Source: Streptomyces sp. NBC_01471 (GTDB taxonomy: Bacteria > Actinomycetota > Actinomycetes > Streptomycetales > Streptomycetaceae). Taken from it: a DNA stretch of 64,000 nt. The position numbers and the translations under genes are program-made. The stretch covers positions 7,681,501 to 7,745,500 of the forward strand of contig NZ_CP109450.1 of assembly GCF_041438865.1 (NCBI RefSeq), written 5' to 3'. The notes below the pieces were generated by a model. That model was not told where the DNA came from. It saw nothing but the letters and a program-made list of their open reading frames with translations, and did not search any database. Numbering within the stretch: position 1 is the first letter of the stretch; every line of letters begins with the position of its first letter. Below are positions 41,180 through 49,917 of this stretch, piece after piece.

Positions 41180-42306
41180 CAGCGACCGCCCCCACCGCCC
41201 CCTCCGGCGACGGCGACCGGCCCGACGGCGCGTCGGCCGCGGCGCGGGAGAAGCGCGACACCGTCTTCTCCGTCCGCAATCTGTGGAAGGTCTTCGGCCC
41301 CAGGGCCGAGCGGATCCCCGGCGACAGCTCGCTGGCCGGGCTGACCGGCGAGGAGCTGCGGCAGCGCACCGGCTGCACCGCCGCCGTGCGCGACGTCTCC
41401 TTCGACGTCCACGAGGGCGAGGTCTTCGTGGTCATGGGCCTGTCCGGCTCCGGCAAGTCGACGCTGGTGCGCTGTCTGACCCGGCTCATCGAGCCGACCA
41501 GCGGCGACCTCACCATGGACGGCGAGGACGTCCGCGCCCTGGACAAAACCAAGCTGCGCGAACTGCGCCGCCACCGCGCCGCCATGGTCTTCCAGCACTT
41601 CGGCCTGCTCCCGCACCGCACGGTCCTGGACAACGTCGCCTACGGCCTGGAGATCCAGGGCATGGGCCGGGCCGAACGCCGCACCAAGGCAGCCGAGTTC
41701 ATCGAGAAGGTCGGCCTGACGGGCCTGGAGCACCGGCGGCCGAGCGAACTCTCCGGTGGCCAGCAGCAGCGGGTCGGCCTGGCCCGCGCGCTCGCCGTGG
41801 ACCCCGAAGTCCTGCTCTTCGACGAGCCGTTCAGCGCGCTCGACCCGCTCATCCGGCGGGACATGCAGGAAGAGGTCGTCCGGCTGCACCGGGACGAGGG
41901 CCGCACCATGGTCTTCATCACCCACGACCTGTCCGAGGCGCTGACCCTCGGCGACCGCATCGCGCTGATGCGCGACGGCCGGATCGTCCAGCTCGGCACG
42001 CCCGAGGAGATCGTCGGCTCGCCGGCCGACGACTACGTCCGCGACTTCGTACGCGACGTCCCGCGCGAACAGGTTCTCACCGTCCGCCGTGCCATGCGCC
42101 CGGCGCAGGGCGCTGAGGCCGAAGAGGGCGAGTCGGTGGCCCCCGGCACGCTCATATCCGACGCCATCGACACCGTCGTCCGCTCCGGGGGCGCCGTCCG
42201 CGTCGTCGAGGGGGACCGGTGCCTCGGCATCGTGGACCACGCCTGCCTGCTCGCCGTCGTCGCCCGTCTCGACGAGAGCCCGGCCGAGAGCGGGGTGGCC
42301 GCCTGA
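41176..42306 (+). CDS. proV: Glycine betaine/proline ABC transporter ATPase (ProV/OpuAA)
   Basis: ABC ATPase of 376 residues. It has a Walker A loop GLSGSGKSTLVRC near residue 90, Q-loop MVFQHFGLLPHRTVLDNVAYG, signature LSGGQQQRVGLARAL, Walker B VLLFDEPFSALDPLIRRDMQEE and switch FITHDLSEAL. The C-terminal 90 residues (AIDTVVRSGGAVRVVEGDRCLGIVD) look like a single CBS module, which senses ionic strength in OpuA. The N-terminal insert IPGDSSLAGLTGEELRQRTGCTAAV is typical of ProV. Start ATG 41176 lies inside the previous stop. Confidence 0.92.
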   Translation: MTATAPTAPSGDGDRPDGASAAAREKRDTVFSVRNLWKVFGPRAERIPGDSSLAGLTGEELRQRTGCTAAVRDVSFDVHEGEVFVVMGLSGSGKSTLVRCLTRLIEPTSGDLTMDGEDVRALDKTKLRELRRHRAAMVFQHFGLLPHRTVLDNVAYGLEIQGMGRAERRTKAAEFIEKVGLTGLEHRRPSELSGGQQQRVGLARALAVDPEVLLFDEPFSALDPLIRRDMQEEVVRLHRDEGRTMVFITHDLSEALTLGDRIALMRDGRIVQLGTPEEIVGSPADDYVRDFVRDVPREQVLTVRRAMRPAQGAEAEEGESVAPGTLISDAIDTVVRSGGAVRVVEGDRCLGIVDHACLLAVVARLDESPAESGVAA

Positions 42307-42371
42307 TGCGTACGCAACCAACCCCCGTACCCGGCCGCGCCGCCCGCCCAGCCGTCCGGAGGCGCGCATGA
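42306..42371 (+). CDS. Possible 21-codon ORF between ATPase and permease genes
   Basis: ATG at 42306 overlaps the ATPase stop as TGATG, and its TGA at 42369-42371 overlaps the permease ATG as ATGA. The encoded MRTQPTPVPGRAARPAVRRR-type peptide is basic and proline-rich with no relatives recalled. It bridges an otherwise 61-base gap, so it may carry ribosomes from proV to the permease gene; otherwise it is chance. Confidence 0.35.
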   Translation: MRTQPTPVPGRAARPAVRRRA

Positions 42372-44359
42372 CGGCCGCCACTGCCGCTCCCGTCCGCGCC
42401 GACAGCCCGGCCGCACCGGGCAGGGCGGCCAGGCTCCGGGCCGCGCTGCTCCACCGCGGCCCGGGCAAGCTCCTCGTGCTCGCCGTCGCCGCCGCCGTCC
42501 TGGTGCCGATCGCGAACGCCTTCTGGTCCAGTGGACTGTGGCCCGGTGCGCTCACCGTGGACCTCTCGGCACCGCTGGGCCACGTCAGCGACTGGATCAT
42601 CGACAACCGCGACACCCACCCGGTGTTCCTGTACTTCCTCGGCTATCTGAGCAACGCCGTGGTCATCGCCGTACGCGCCGTCTACCTGGTGCTGCTCGCC
42701 CTCGGCTGGACCGGAGTCACCGCCGCGGTCACCCTCGTGGCCTGGCGGGTGGCCGGCTGGCGCATCGCCGCCACCGCACTGGTCTCCCTGCTGGTCAGCG
42801 GGATGCTGGACATGTGGGTGCCGACCATGCAGACGCTCGCGCTGATGGTGGTGGCCGTCATCGCCTCCGCCGTCGTCGGGGCGGTCCTGGGGCTGGCGGG
42901 CGGTCTCTCCGACCGGCTGTTCCGCATCCTGCGCCCGGTGCTCGACACCATGCAGGTGCTGCCGGCCTTCGCCTATCTGCTGCCGGTGGTCCTGGTGTTC
43001 GGCATCGGTGTGCCTGCCGCGCTGCTCGCCACCGTCGTCTACGCGGCGCCGCCGATGGCCCGCCTCACGGCGCTCGGGCTGCGCGGGGCCGACGCCGGGG
43101 TCCTGGAGGCCGTCGCCTCGCTCGGCTCCACCGCCCGCCAGCGACTGGTCACCGCCCGGCTGCCACTGGCCCGCAAGGAACTGCTCCTCGGCCTCAACCA
43201 GACCATCATGATGGCGCTCTCGATGGTCGTCATCGCCTCACTCATCGGAGCCGCCGGTCTCGGCGACCGCGTCTACCAGGCGCTCGCCTCCGTGGACGTC
43301 GGAGGGGCACTGGCCGCGGCCATCCCGATCGTGCTGCTCGCCATCGTCATGGACCGCACCACCGCAGCTGCCGGGGCCCGCCTCGGCAGCGAGCCCTCCG
43401 GGCCCCCGGCCCTGCGCGGCTGGCGCGGCTGGGCCCTCGCGGCCGTCGTCACCGCGGTCGTCGCGGTGGCCGGCCGGCTGGCCGGCTCCACCCTCTGGCC
43501 CGGCGGAACCACCGTGGCCATCGCGCGGCCCGTCAACGACTTCAAGGAGTGGATGGTCGACCACCTCTACTCCGGAGTCCCCGTCGTCGGCGGCACCGCC
43601 GACTGGGCCGCGCACTTCACCTCCTGGGTCCTGGACCCGCTCAGGGACGGGCTGACCGGCCTGCCCTGGTGGGGCGCACTGCTGATCGTCGCTGCCCTGG
43701 CCTGGCTGATCGGCACCTGGCAGACCGCCCTGACCGCGGTACTCGCGCTCTGCGCCATCGGCGTCCTCGGCATGTGGAAGCCGTCCATGGACACGCTCTC
43801 GCAGGTCCTGGCCGCGCTGGTCGTCACCCTCGTCGTCGGCTTCGCCGTCGGGATCCTCGCGGCGGGCAGCCGCCGCACCGAAGCCGTACTGCGCCCGGTC
43901 CTGGACGTCATGCAGACCATGCCGCAGTTCGTGTACCTCATCCCGGTGGTGGCGCTCTTCGCCGTGGGCCGCGCCCCGGCAGCCGCCGCCGCGGTCGTCT
44001 ACGCGCTGCCCGCCGTCATCCGCATCACCACCCAGGGCCTTCGCCAGGTCGACCCGGCCGCGGTGGAGGCCGCCAGGTCGCTCGGCGCCACGCGGATGCA
44101 GACACTGCGCCAGGTCCAGCTGCCGCTGGCCCGCCCGGCGCTGCTCCTTGCCGTCAACCAGGGCGTGGTGCTCGTGCTCGCCGTGGTCATCATCGGCGGC
44201 CTGGTGGGCGGCGGGGCGCTCGGCTACGACGTCGTCACCGGACTGGCCACCGGCGACCTCGCCATCGGCCTCGTCGCCGGCGTGGCCATCGTCTGCCTCG
44301 GCCTGATGCTCGACCGGGTCACCCAGCCCACCGAACGCCGCACCCGGAAGGGGGCCTGA
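42368..44359 (+). CDS. proW: Double-permease glycine betaine ABC transporter subunit (fused ProW-ProW)
   Basis: Integral membrane protein of 663 residues containing two complete permease halves. The first (about 60-330) has a MLDMWVPTMQTLALMVVAVIASA helix and the EAA loop VLEAVASLGSTARQRLVTARLPLARKEL; the second (about 360-655) repeats MWKPSMDTLSQVLAALVVTLVVGF and VEAARSLGATRMQTLRQVQLPLARPALL. Each half also begins with a WPGxxxVxxxxPxxxxxxW segment. ProW homologues usually have one such unit and dimerise, so this gene encodes both copies in tandem. ATG at 42368 follows GGAGG. It forms the channel for betaine import. Confidence 0.9.
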   Translation: MTAATAAPVRADSPAAPGRAARLRAALLHRGPGKLLVLAVAAAVLVPIANAFWSSGLWPGALTVDLSAPLGHVSDWIIDNRDTHPVFLYFLGYLSNAVVIAVRAVYLVLLALGWTGVTAAVTLVAWRVAGWRIAATALVSLLVSGMLDMWVPTMQTLALMVVAVIASAVVGAVLGLAGGLSDRLFRILRPVLDTMQVLPAFAYLLPVVLVFGIGVPAALLATVVYAAPPMARLTALGLRGADAGVLEAVASLGSTARQRLVTARLPLARKELLLGLNQTIMMALSMVVIASLIGAAGLGDRVYQALASVDVGGALAAAIPIVLLAIVMDRTTAAAGARLGSEPSGPPALRGWRGWALAAVVTAVVAVAGRLAGSTLWPGGTTVAIARPVNDFKEWMVDHLYSGVPVVGGTADWAAHFTSWVLDPLRDGLTGLPWWGALLIVAALAWLIGTWQTALTAVLALCAIGVLGMWKPSMDTLSQVLAALVVTLVVGFAVGILAAGSRRTEAVLRPVLDVMQTMPQFVYLIPVVALFAVGRAPAAAAAVVYALPAVIRITTQGLRQVDPAAVEAARSLGATRMQTLRQVQLPLARPALLLAVNQGVVLVLAVVIIGGLVGGGALGYDVVTGLATGDLAIGLVAGVAIVCLGLMLDRVTQPTERRTRKGA

Positions 44360-44362
44360 GCC

Positions 44363-45370
44363 GTGACCCGTACACCCACCCGTGGCGCACGCCGTGCCAC
44401 GACCGCCCTCGCCGCCCTGGCTTCGGGCGCCCTGCTGGTCTCGCTCAGCGGCTGCGGAGCCGCCGACATGACCAAGCAGTCCTCGCCGTTCGCCGCGGCC
44501 AAGGGCGCCAAGTCCGTCACGCTCTCCGTGCAGAGCTGGGTCGGCGCCCAGGCCAACGTGGCCGTCGCGAAGTATCTGCTCGAACACCAGCTGGGCTACC
44601 GGGTCGACACGGTCCAGGTGGACGAGATCCCCGCCTGGGACGCCCTCAGCCAGGGCCGCGTCGACGCGATCCTGGAGGACTGGGGCCACCCCGACCAGGA
44701 GAAGCGGTACGTCAAGGACAAGAAGACGATCACCGCGGGCGGCGACCTGGGAGTCACCGGCCACATCGGCTGGTTCGTCCCGAAGTACTGGGCGGACAAG
44801 CACCCCGATGTCACCGACTGGAAGAACCTCAACAAGTACGCCGGTCAGCTGCGTACGGCGGAGAGCGGCAGCAAGGGCCAGCTCATGGACGGTTCGCCCT
44901 CCTACGTCACGAACGACAAGGCGCTGGTGAAGAACCTCAAGCTGGACTACGACGTGGTGTTCGCGGGGTCGGAGGCCGCGCAGATCACCCAGATCCAGCA
45001 GTTCGCCAAGGAGAAGAAGCCCTTCCTCAGCTACTGGTACGAGCCGCAGTGGCTCTTCAACCAGGTACCGATGAAGGAGGTCAAGCTTCCTCCGTACACC
45101 GCGAAGTGCGCGGACAAGGGGGTCAAGGACCCCAAGTCCATTGACTGCGCCTATCCCTCGACGCCCCTGCAGAAGTACTTCAACACCGAGTTCACCAGGA
45201 CGGGCGGCAGCGCCGCGACGTTCCTGAAGAACTTCAAGTGGACGAAGAACGACCAGAACAAGGTCTCCGCGATGATCGCCTCGCAGGGGCTCTCGGCCGA
45301 CGAGGCGGCCAGGCGCTGGGTGGACCAGAACCCGGACATCTGGAAGAAGTGGCTCCCCGGGAAGAAGTAG
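44363..45370 (+). CDS. proX: Glycine betaine ABC transporter substrate-binding lipoprotein
   Basis: Exported lipoprotein of 335 residues: signal ATTALAALASGALLVSLSGC with lipobox LSGC, then an OpuAC fold beginning VTLSVQSWVGAQANVAVAKYLLEHQLG. Aromatic residues expected to form the betaine cage are visible in DEIPAWDALSQGRVDAILEDWGHP, HIGWFVPKYW and FLSYWYEPQWLF. GTG at 44363 is four bases after the permease stop. It is the last gene of the betBA-proVWX operon, followed by a hairpin terminator. Captures betaine or a related quaternary amine outside the membrane. Confidence 0.92.
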   Translation: MTRTPTRGARRATTALAALASGALLVSLSGCGAADMTKQSSPFAAAKGAKSVTLSVQSWVGAQANVAVAKYLLEHQLGYRVDTVQVDEIPAWDALSQGRVDAILEDWGHPDQEKRYVKDKKTITAGGDLGVTGHIGWFVPKYWADKHPDVTDWKNLNKYAGQLRTAESGSKGQLMDGSPSYVTNDKALVKNLKLDYDVVFAGSEAAQITQIQQFAKEKKPFLSYWYEPQWLFNQVPMKEVKLPPYTAKCADKGVKDPKSIDCAYPSTPLQKYFNTEFTRTGGSAATFLKNFKWTKNDQNKVSAMIASQGLSADEAARRWVDQNPDIWKKWLPGKK

Positions 45371-45377
45371 GAGCCAT

Positions 45378-45412
45378 CGGCCGGTCGCGTCCCGCCGGGG
45401 CGCGACCGGCCG
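45378..45412. terminator. Terminator of the betaine operon
   Basis: CGGCCGGTCGCG (45378-45389) pairs with CGCGACCGGCCG (45401-45412) around an 11-base loop, eight bases after the proX stop. Confidence 0.8.
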
Positions 45413-45595
45413 TGCTGGGCCGTACGGGTGAGGGCCGGGAGCCGTCCGCAGGGCTGGGGTACGGGTGCTGTTTCGGGGGGCGGGCGACCCGGTACCCATG
45501 GGGCGACAGTGAGTGGCTGCCGCGCCGATCGGGGCAAGAGGATTCCCGGGCCGTGGTGGGCCGGACCACCCCATGCGTACACCGGAGGATCTCCC

Positions 45596-46396
45596 GTGCT
45601 GACGACCCACTATGTCCCTGGTGCGCCGAACTGGCTCGACCTCGGCGCCCCGGACATCGACGCAGCCGTCGCCTTCTACACCGGCGTGTTCGACTGGACC
45701 TTCCAGTCGGCCGGCCCCGACGCCGGCGGCTACGGCTTCTTCCAGAAGGGCGGCAGGACCGTCGGAGCCGTCGGCCCGCTGACGGCGGAGGGCGCGAGCG
45801 CCGCGTGGACGGTCTACTTCCACACCGCCGACGCCGAAGCCACCGGCCGCGCCGTCGAGCAGGCAGGCGGAACGGTCCGCTTCCCGGCGACGGACGTCTT
45901 CACCGCCGGCCGGATGGCGGGCTTCACCGACTCGACGGGCGCCGAGTTCGCCGTCTGGCAGCCGCGCGACGTACAGGGTCTGGAGGCCGTCATGGAGCCG
46001 GACACGATGTGCTGGACGGAGCTGCACACCACCGACGCGGCAGCGGCGAAGGCCTTCTACCGCGCGGTCTTCTCCTGGAGTGACCAGGACATGTCCATGG
46101 GGGACGGCATGGTCTACACCGTCGTGTCCGCGCCCGGCGGTGGCAAGGGCGACGACACCAGCCACGGCGGCATCATGCAGCTCCCGAAGGAGAACGCGGA
46201 CGCCGGGGCGACATCGGAGTGGCACCCGTACTTCGGCGTCGAGGACTGCGACGCCACGTTCGCCGCGGCCACCGGACGCGGGGCCACGGCCCTGATGCCG
46301 CCGAGCAACGCTCCTGGAGTGGGACGCCTCGCGCTGCTCCGGGATCCGGACGGCGCGGTGTTCGCCCTGATCAAGGGCGATCCGTCGATGACCTGA
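45596..46396 (+). CDS. VOC family protein, two glyoxalase-like modules
   Basis: Protein of 266 residues with two vicinal-oxygen-chelate modules. Module 1 begins PNWLDLGAPDIDAAVAFYTGVFDWTF and module 2 begins MCWTELHTTDAAAAKAFYRAVFSWSDQD; each ends with a hydrophobic DPxGAxFAxWQP or DPDGAVFALIKG strand. Members often act as hydroxylases, lyases or antibiotic-binding resistance proteins; no specific activity can be named here. GTG at 45596 follows CCGGAGG. It stands alone, 53 bases before the universal stress protein gene on the same strand. Confidence 0.85.
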   Translation: MLTTHYVPGAPNWLDLGAPDIDAAVAFYTGVFDWTFQSAGPDAGGYGFFQKGGRTVGAVGPLTAEGASAAWTVYFHTADAEATGRAVEQAGGTVRFPATDVFTAGRMAGFTDSTGAEFAVWQPRDVQGLEAVMEPDTMCWTELHTTDAAAAKAFYRAVFSWSDQDMSMGDGMVYTVVSAPGGGKGDDTSHGGIMQLPKENADAGATSEWHPYFGVEDCDATFAAATGRGATALMPPSNAPGVGRLALLRDPDGAVFALIKGDPSMT

Positions 46397-46449
46397 CCAG
46401 GCCCGGCGAGAAGCGGCGGGGACATCCGCCCCGAGAACGGAGCACGGCC

Positions 46450-47304
46450 ATGAAGCCGATCATCACCGTGGGTCTGGACAGCAGGGCCGAGTCGCTCTCC
46501 GCGGCCCGCTGGGCCGCGCGCGAGGCGCAGTCGCGCGGCGCGGTGCTGCGCATCCTGCACGCACGGGCAGTGGGTCCGGTCCGGCCTGCGGACGGGAGCG
46601 GTCAGCACGATCTGCCCCGGTGGATCGTGGAGCGGGCACGCATCGTCGTGGACGAGCGCTGTCCCGGACTGCCCGTCACCGAGGAGCTGACGGACGGCGA
46701 CCCGGTGGCGACCCTGCTGGAGGCGGCGGCCGATTCGCAGGCGGTGGTGCTCGGCTCCCGGGACATGGCGCCGCTGGCCAGTTACTACCTGGGCGACATC
46801 GGTCTGCGGGTGGTGGCGCGCGCCGACGCCCCCGTCGTCCTCGTCCGGGCGCGGGAAGCCACCGGCCCGGTGGCCGAGGACGGCGCCGTGGTGCTGGGTC
46901 TTTCGCTGCACGGGCCGTGCGAGGCGCTGTGCGAGTTCGCCTTCGACACCGCCGCCAGGCGCGGCGTCCTGCTGCGGGCCGTGCACGGCAGAAGCCTTCC
47001 GGAGCACGCGTACAGCCGGAGTGGCGTCGATTCGCGGGTTTCCGGGCGAACGACGGAGCGTGCCCAGCTGGAGCTGAGCGAAGCGCTGCGGCCCTGGCGG
47101 GAGAAGTTCCCCCAGGTACGCACGGCCGACCGGGTACGCACGGAGAGCCCGGCCCAGGCGGTCGTCCGCGGTGCCACGGGCGCCGGACTGCTGGTCGTGG
47201 GGCGGCGCAGGAGCAGGCCCGCGCTGTCGCCGCCGGTCGGCCACGTCCTGTCCTCGGCCGTACACCACGCGCCGTGCCCGGTGGCAGTCGTCCCGCACGA
47301 CTGA
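46450..47304 (+). CDS. Universal stress protein, tandem Usp domains
   Basis: Cytosolic protein of 284 residues. Domain 1 (MKPIITVGLDSRAESLSAARWAAREA, then GDPVATLLEAAADSQAVVLGSRDMAPLASYYLGDIGLRVVARADAPVVLVR) and domain 2 (AVVLGLSLHGPCEALCEFAFDTAARRGVLLRAVH to the end) repeat the fold. The ATP loop G-x2-G-x9-G(S/T) is partly recognisable in both, VGRRRSRPALSPPVGHVLSSAVHHAPCPVAVV being the second. In Streptomyces such proteins cluster with phosphoketolase, as here, and respond to hypoxia or stress. GGAG precedes the ATG at 46450. Confidence 0.88.
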   Translation: MKPIITVGLDSRAESLSAARWAAREAQSRGAVLRILHARAVGPVRPADGSGQHDLPRWIVERARIVVDERCPGLPVTEELTDGDPVATLLEAAADSQAVVLGSRDMAPLASYYLGDIGLRVVARADAPVVLVRAREATGPVAEDGAVVLGLSLHGPCEALCEFAFDTAARRGVLLRAVHGRSLPEHAYSRSGVDSRVSGRTTERAQLELSEALRPWREKFPQVRTADRVRTESPAQAVVRGATGAGLLVVGRRRSRPALSPPVGHVLSSAVHHAPCPVAVVPHD

Positions 47305-47326
47305 GCGGTCACGACCGGCAGGCCCG

Positions 47327-47368
47327 ACCGAACAGCCAGCACCGAACAGCCAGCACCGAACAGCCAGC
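47327..47368. repeat. Three exact tandem copies of a 14-base unit
   Basis: ACCGAACAGCCAGC is repeated three times without interruption (47327-47340, 47341-47354, 47355-47368) in the gap between the stress protein and phosphoketolase genes, about 65 bases before the phosphoketolase start. It may be a slippage expansion in the leader or a regulator array; the unit is not palindromic. Confidence 0.85.
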
Positions 47369-47431
47369 GCTGCGCAGCCACGATCCAGCAGGCACAGCCC
47401 GGCAGTTACGGCCCAGGAGGCAGCGAGCGCC

Positions 47432-49831
47432 ATGCGCGAGACCAGTACGGAAGCACCGGCCCCGGTAACCGACGAGGAACTCGCGTCACTGGTCGCCCAC
47501 TGGCGGGCCGCCAACTATCTTGCGGTCGGCCAGATCTACCTCCTGGACAATCCGCTGCTCACCGAGCCGTTGCGGCCGGAACACATCAAACCCCGGCTGC
47601 TCGGCCACTGGGGCACCTCGCCCGGACTGAACCTGGTCCACACACACCTGAACCGCGTCGCCAGGGCGCGCGGCCAGGACACGGTGTGCGTCTGGGGGCC
47701 CGGGCACGGCGGTCCGGCCGTACTGGCCAACTCGTGGCTGGAGGGCAGCTACTCCGAGACGTACCCGGACATCGGCCGGGACGCGGCGGGCATGGCCCGG
47801 CTCTTCCGGCAGTTCTCCTTCCCCGGCGGTGTGCCCAGCCATGTCGCACCCGAGACACCCGGTTCGATCCACGAGGGCGGGGAACTGGGCTACTCGCTCT
47901 CCCACGCGTACGGCGCGGCCCTCGACAATCCGGATCTGCTCGTCGCCTGTGTCATCGGTGACGGTGAGGCGGAGACCGGCCCGCTCGCCGGGTCCTGGCA
48001 CTCCAACAAGTTCCTCGATCCGGTGTACGACGGCGCGGTCCTTCCGGTCCTGCACCTGAACGGATACAAGATCGCCAATCCGGCGGTGCTGGCGCGCATT
48101 CCCGAAGCGGAGCTGGACGAGCTGCTCCGCGGCTACGGTCATGACGTCCTGCACGTCACCGGCGCCGATCCGGACACCGTCCACCGGGCCATGGCCCGGG
48201 CGATGGACACCGCACTGGACCGCATCGCCCGCATCCAGCGTGCCGCCCGCGAGGAGGGCAGCACCGAGCGCCCGCGCTGGCCGCTGATCGTGCTGCGTAC
48301 GCCCAAGGGCTGGACCGGCCCCGCGAGCGTCGACGGACTGCCGGTCGAAGGCACCTGGCGGGCCCACCAGGTGCCGCTGCCCGGCGTCCGGGAGAACCCC
48401 GAGCACCTCAGGCAGCTGGAGATGTGGCTGCGCTCCTACCGGCCGGAGGACCTCTTCGACACCGCGGGCCGGCCCCGCGCCGAAGTCCTGGCCTGTGTCC
48501 CCGACGGGCCGCTGCGCCTCGGCGCCAACCCGCACACCAACGGCGGCCTGCGCCTGCTCGACCTGCCGGTACCGCCCCTGGAGGAGTACGCCGTCGAGGT
48601 CGTGCGGCCCGGCGCGACCCTGCACGAGCCGACCCGCGTCCTCGGCGATCTGCTGGAGGCGGTCATGGCGGCCACTGCGGAGCGACGTGACTTCCGTGTG
48701 GTGGGGCCCGACGAGACCGCGTCCAACCGGCTCCAGGCCCTGTACGGGGCCAGCGGCAAGGCATGGCAGGCGGAGACCCTCGGTGTCGACGAGCACCTGG
48801 ACCGGCACGGCCGGGTGATGGAGATCCTCTCCGAACACACCTGCCAGGGCTGGCTGGAGGGCTACCTCCTCACCGGTCGGCACGGGCTCTTCTCCTGCTA
48901 CGAAGCCTTCGTGCACATCGTCGACTCGATGGTCAACCAGCACATCAAGTGGCTGAAGGTGTCCCGCACCCTGCCCTGGCGCCGCCCCATCGCCTCCCTC
49001 AACTACCTGCTCACCTCGCATGTCTGGCGGCAGGACCACAACGGCTTCTCGCACCAGGACCCCGGCTTCGTCGACCACGTACTCAACAAGTCCCCGGAAG
49101 TCGTACGCGTCTACCTCCCGCCGGACACCAACACCCTGCTCTCCGTCGCCGAACACGTCCTGCACAGCCGCGACTACGTGAACGTCGTCGTGGCGGGCAA
49201 GCAGCCCTGCTTCGACTGGCTCACCCTCGACGAGGCGCGTGCCCACTGTGCGCGCGGGGCCGGGGTCTGGGAGTGGGCCGGTACCGAGCGGGAGGGCGAG
49301 GAGCCCGATGTCGTGCTGGCCTGCGCGGGCGACGTTCCCACCCAGGAGGTGCTGGCAGCGGCCCTGCTGATCCGCCGTCACCTCCCGGGTCTGGCGGTGC
49401 GGGTGGTGAACGTGGTCGACCTGGCCCGGCTGCTCCCGGAGTCGGAACACCCGCACGGGATGTCGGGCAGGCAGTACGACGCGCTGTTCACCCGCGACAA
49501 GCCGGTGATCTTCGCCTACCACGGCTACCCGTGGCTGATCCACCGCCTGGCCTACCACCAGGCCGGTCACGCGAACCTGCATGTGCGCGGCTACAAGGAG
49601 TCCGGGACCACGACCACCCCCTTCGACATGGTGGTCCGCAACGACCTGGACCGTTACCGGCTGGTCCTGGACGTCATCGACCGCGTCCCCGGACTCGCGG
49701 TGCGCGCGACCCACGCGCGCCAGACCATGGAGGACGCCCGCCTCAGGCACCACGCCTGGATCCGCGAGCACGGCACCGACCTCCCCGAGGTGGCCGACTG
49801 GACCTGGCAGCCGCTGCCCCTCGACACCTGA
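47432..49831 (+). CDS. xfp: Xylulose-5-phosphate/fructose-6-phosphate phosphoketolase
   Basis: Thiamine-diphosphate enzyme of 799 residues, cleaving xylulose-5-P and/or fructose-6-P with phosphate to acetyl-phosphate plus a sugar phosphate. Family hallmarks are present: LLGHWGTSPGLNLVHTHLNR near residue 60, GPGHGGPAVLANSWLEGSY, FSFPGGVPSHVAPETPGSIHEGGELGYSLSHAYGAAL, the ThDP motif VIGDGEAETGPLAGSWHSNKFL, and the activating FSCYEAFVHIVDSMVNQHIKWLK; the C-terminal QTMEDARLRHHAWIREHGTDLPEV is complete. ATG at 47432 follows AGGAGG. It provides a bypass of lower glycolysis. Confidence 0.94.
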   Translation: MRETSTEAPAPVTDEELASLVAHWRAANYLAVGQIYLLDNPLLTEPLRPEHIKPRLLGHWGTSPGLNLVHTHLNRVARARGQDTVCVWGPGHGGPAVLANSWLEGSYSETYPDIGRDAAGMARLFRQFSFPGGVPSHVAPETPGSIHEGGELGYSLSHAYGAALDNPDLLVACVIGDGEAETGPLAGSWHSNKFLDPVYDGAVLPVLHLNGYKIANPAVLARIPEAELDELLRGYGHDVLHVTGADPDTVHRAMARAMDTALDRIARIQRAAREEGSTERPRWPLIVLRTPKGWTGPASVDGLPVEGTWRAHQVPLPGVRENPEHLRQLEMWLRSYRPEDLFDTAGRPRAEVLACVPDGPLRLGANPHTNGGLRLLDLPVPPLEEYAVEVVRPGATLHEPTRVLGDLLEAVMAATAERRDFRVVGPDETASNRLQALYGASGKAWQAETLGVDEHLDRHGRVMEILSEHTCQGWLEGYLLTGRHGLFSCYEAFVHIVDSMVNQHIKWLKVSRTLPWRRPIASLNYLLTSHVWRQDHNGFSHQDPGFVDHVLNKSPEVVRVYLPPDTNTLLSVAEHVLHSRDYVNVVVAGKQPCFDWLTLDEARAHCARGAGVWEWAGTEREGEEPDVVLACAGDVPTQEVLAAALLIRRHLPGLAVRVVNVVDLARLLPESEHPHGMSGRQYDALFTRDKPVIFAYHGYPWLIHRLAYHQAGHANLHVRGYKESGTTTTPFDMVVRNDLDRYRLVLDVIDRVPGLAVRATHARQTMEDARLRHHAWIREHGTDLPEVADWTWQPLPLDT

Positions 49832-49837
49832 GACCTT

Positions 49838-49863
49838 CCCGCGGATCACAGCGCGTCCGCGGG
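49838..49863. terminator. Short hairpin after phosphoketolase
   Basis: CCCGCGGA (49838-49845) pairs with TCCGCGGG (49856-49863) with a 10-base loop, seven bases after the phosphoketolase stop and before the convergent ATPase gene. Confidence 0.6.
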
Positions 49864-49917
49864 CTCCGGGCGGCACATCCGCACGGCTCTGGTTGCAACG
49901 GGAGGCCGCGCCCGGCG

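Noticed and set aside
47327..47368. Candidate CRISPR array
   Set aside because: Units are 14 bases and directly adjacent with no spacers, and there are no cas genes.
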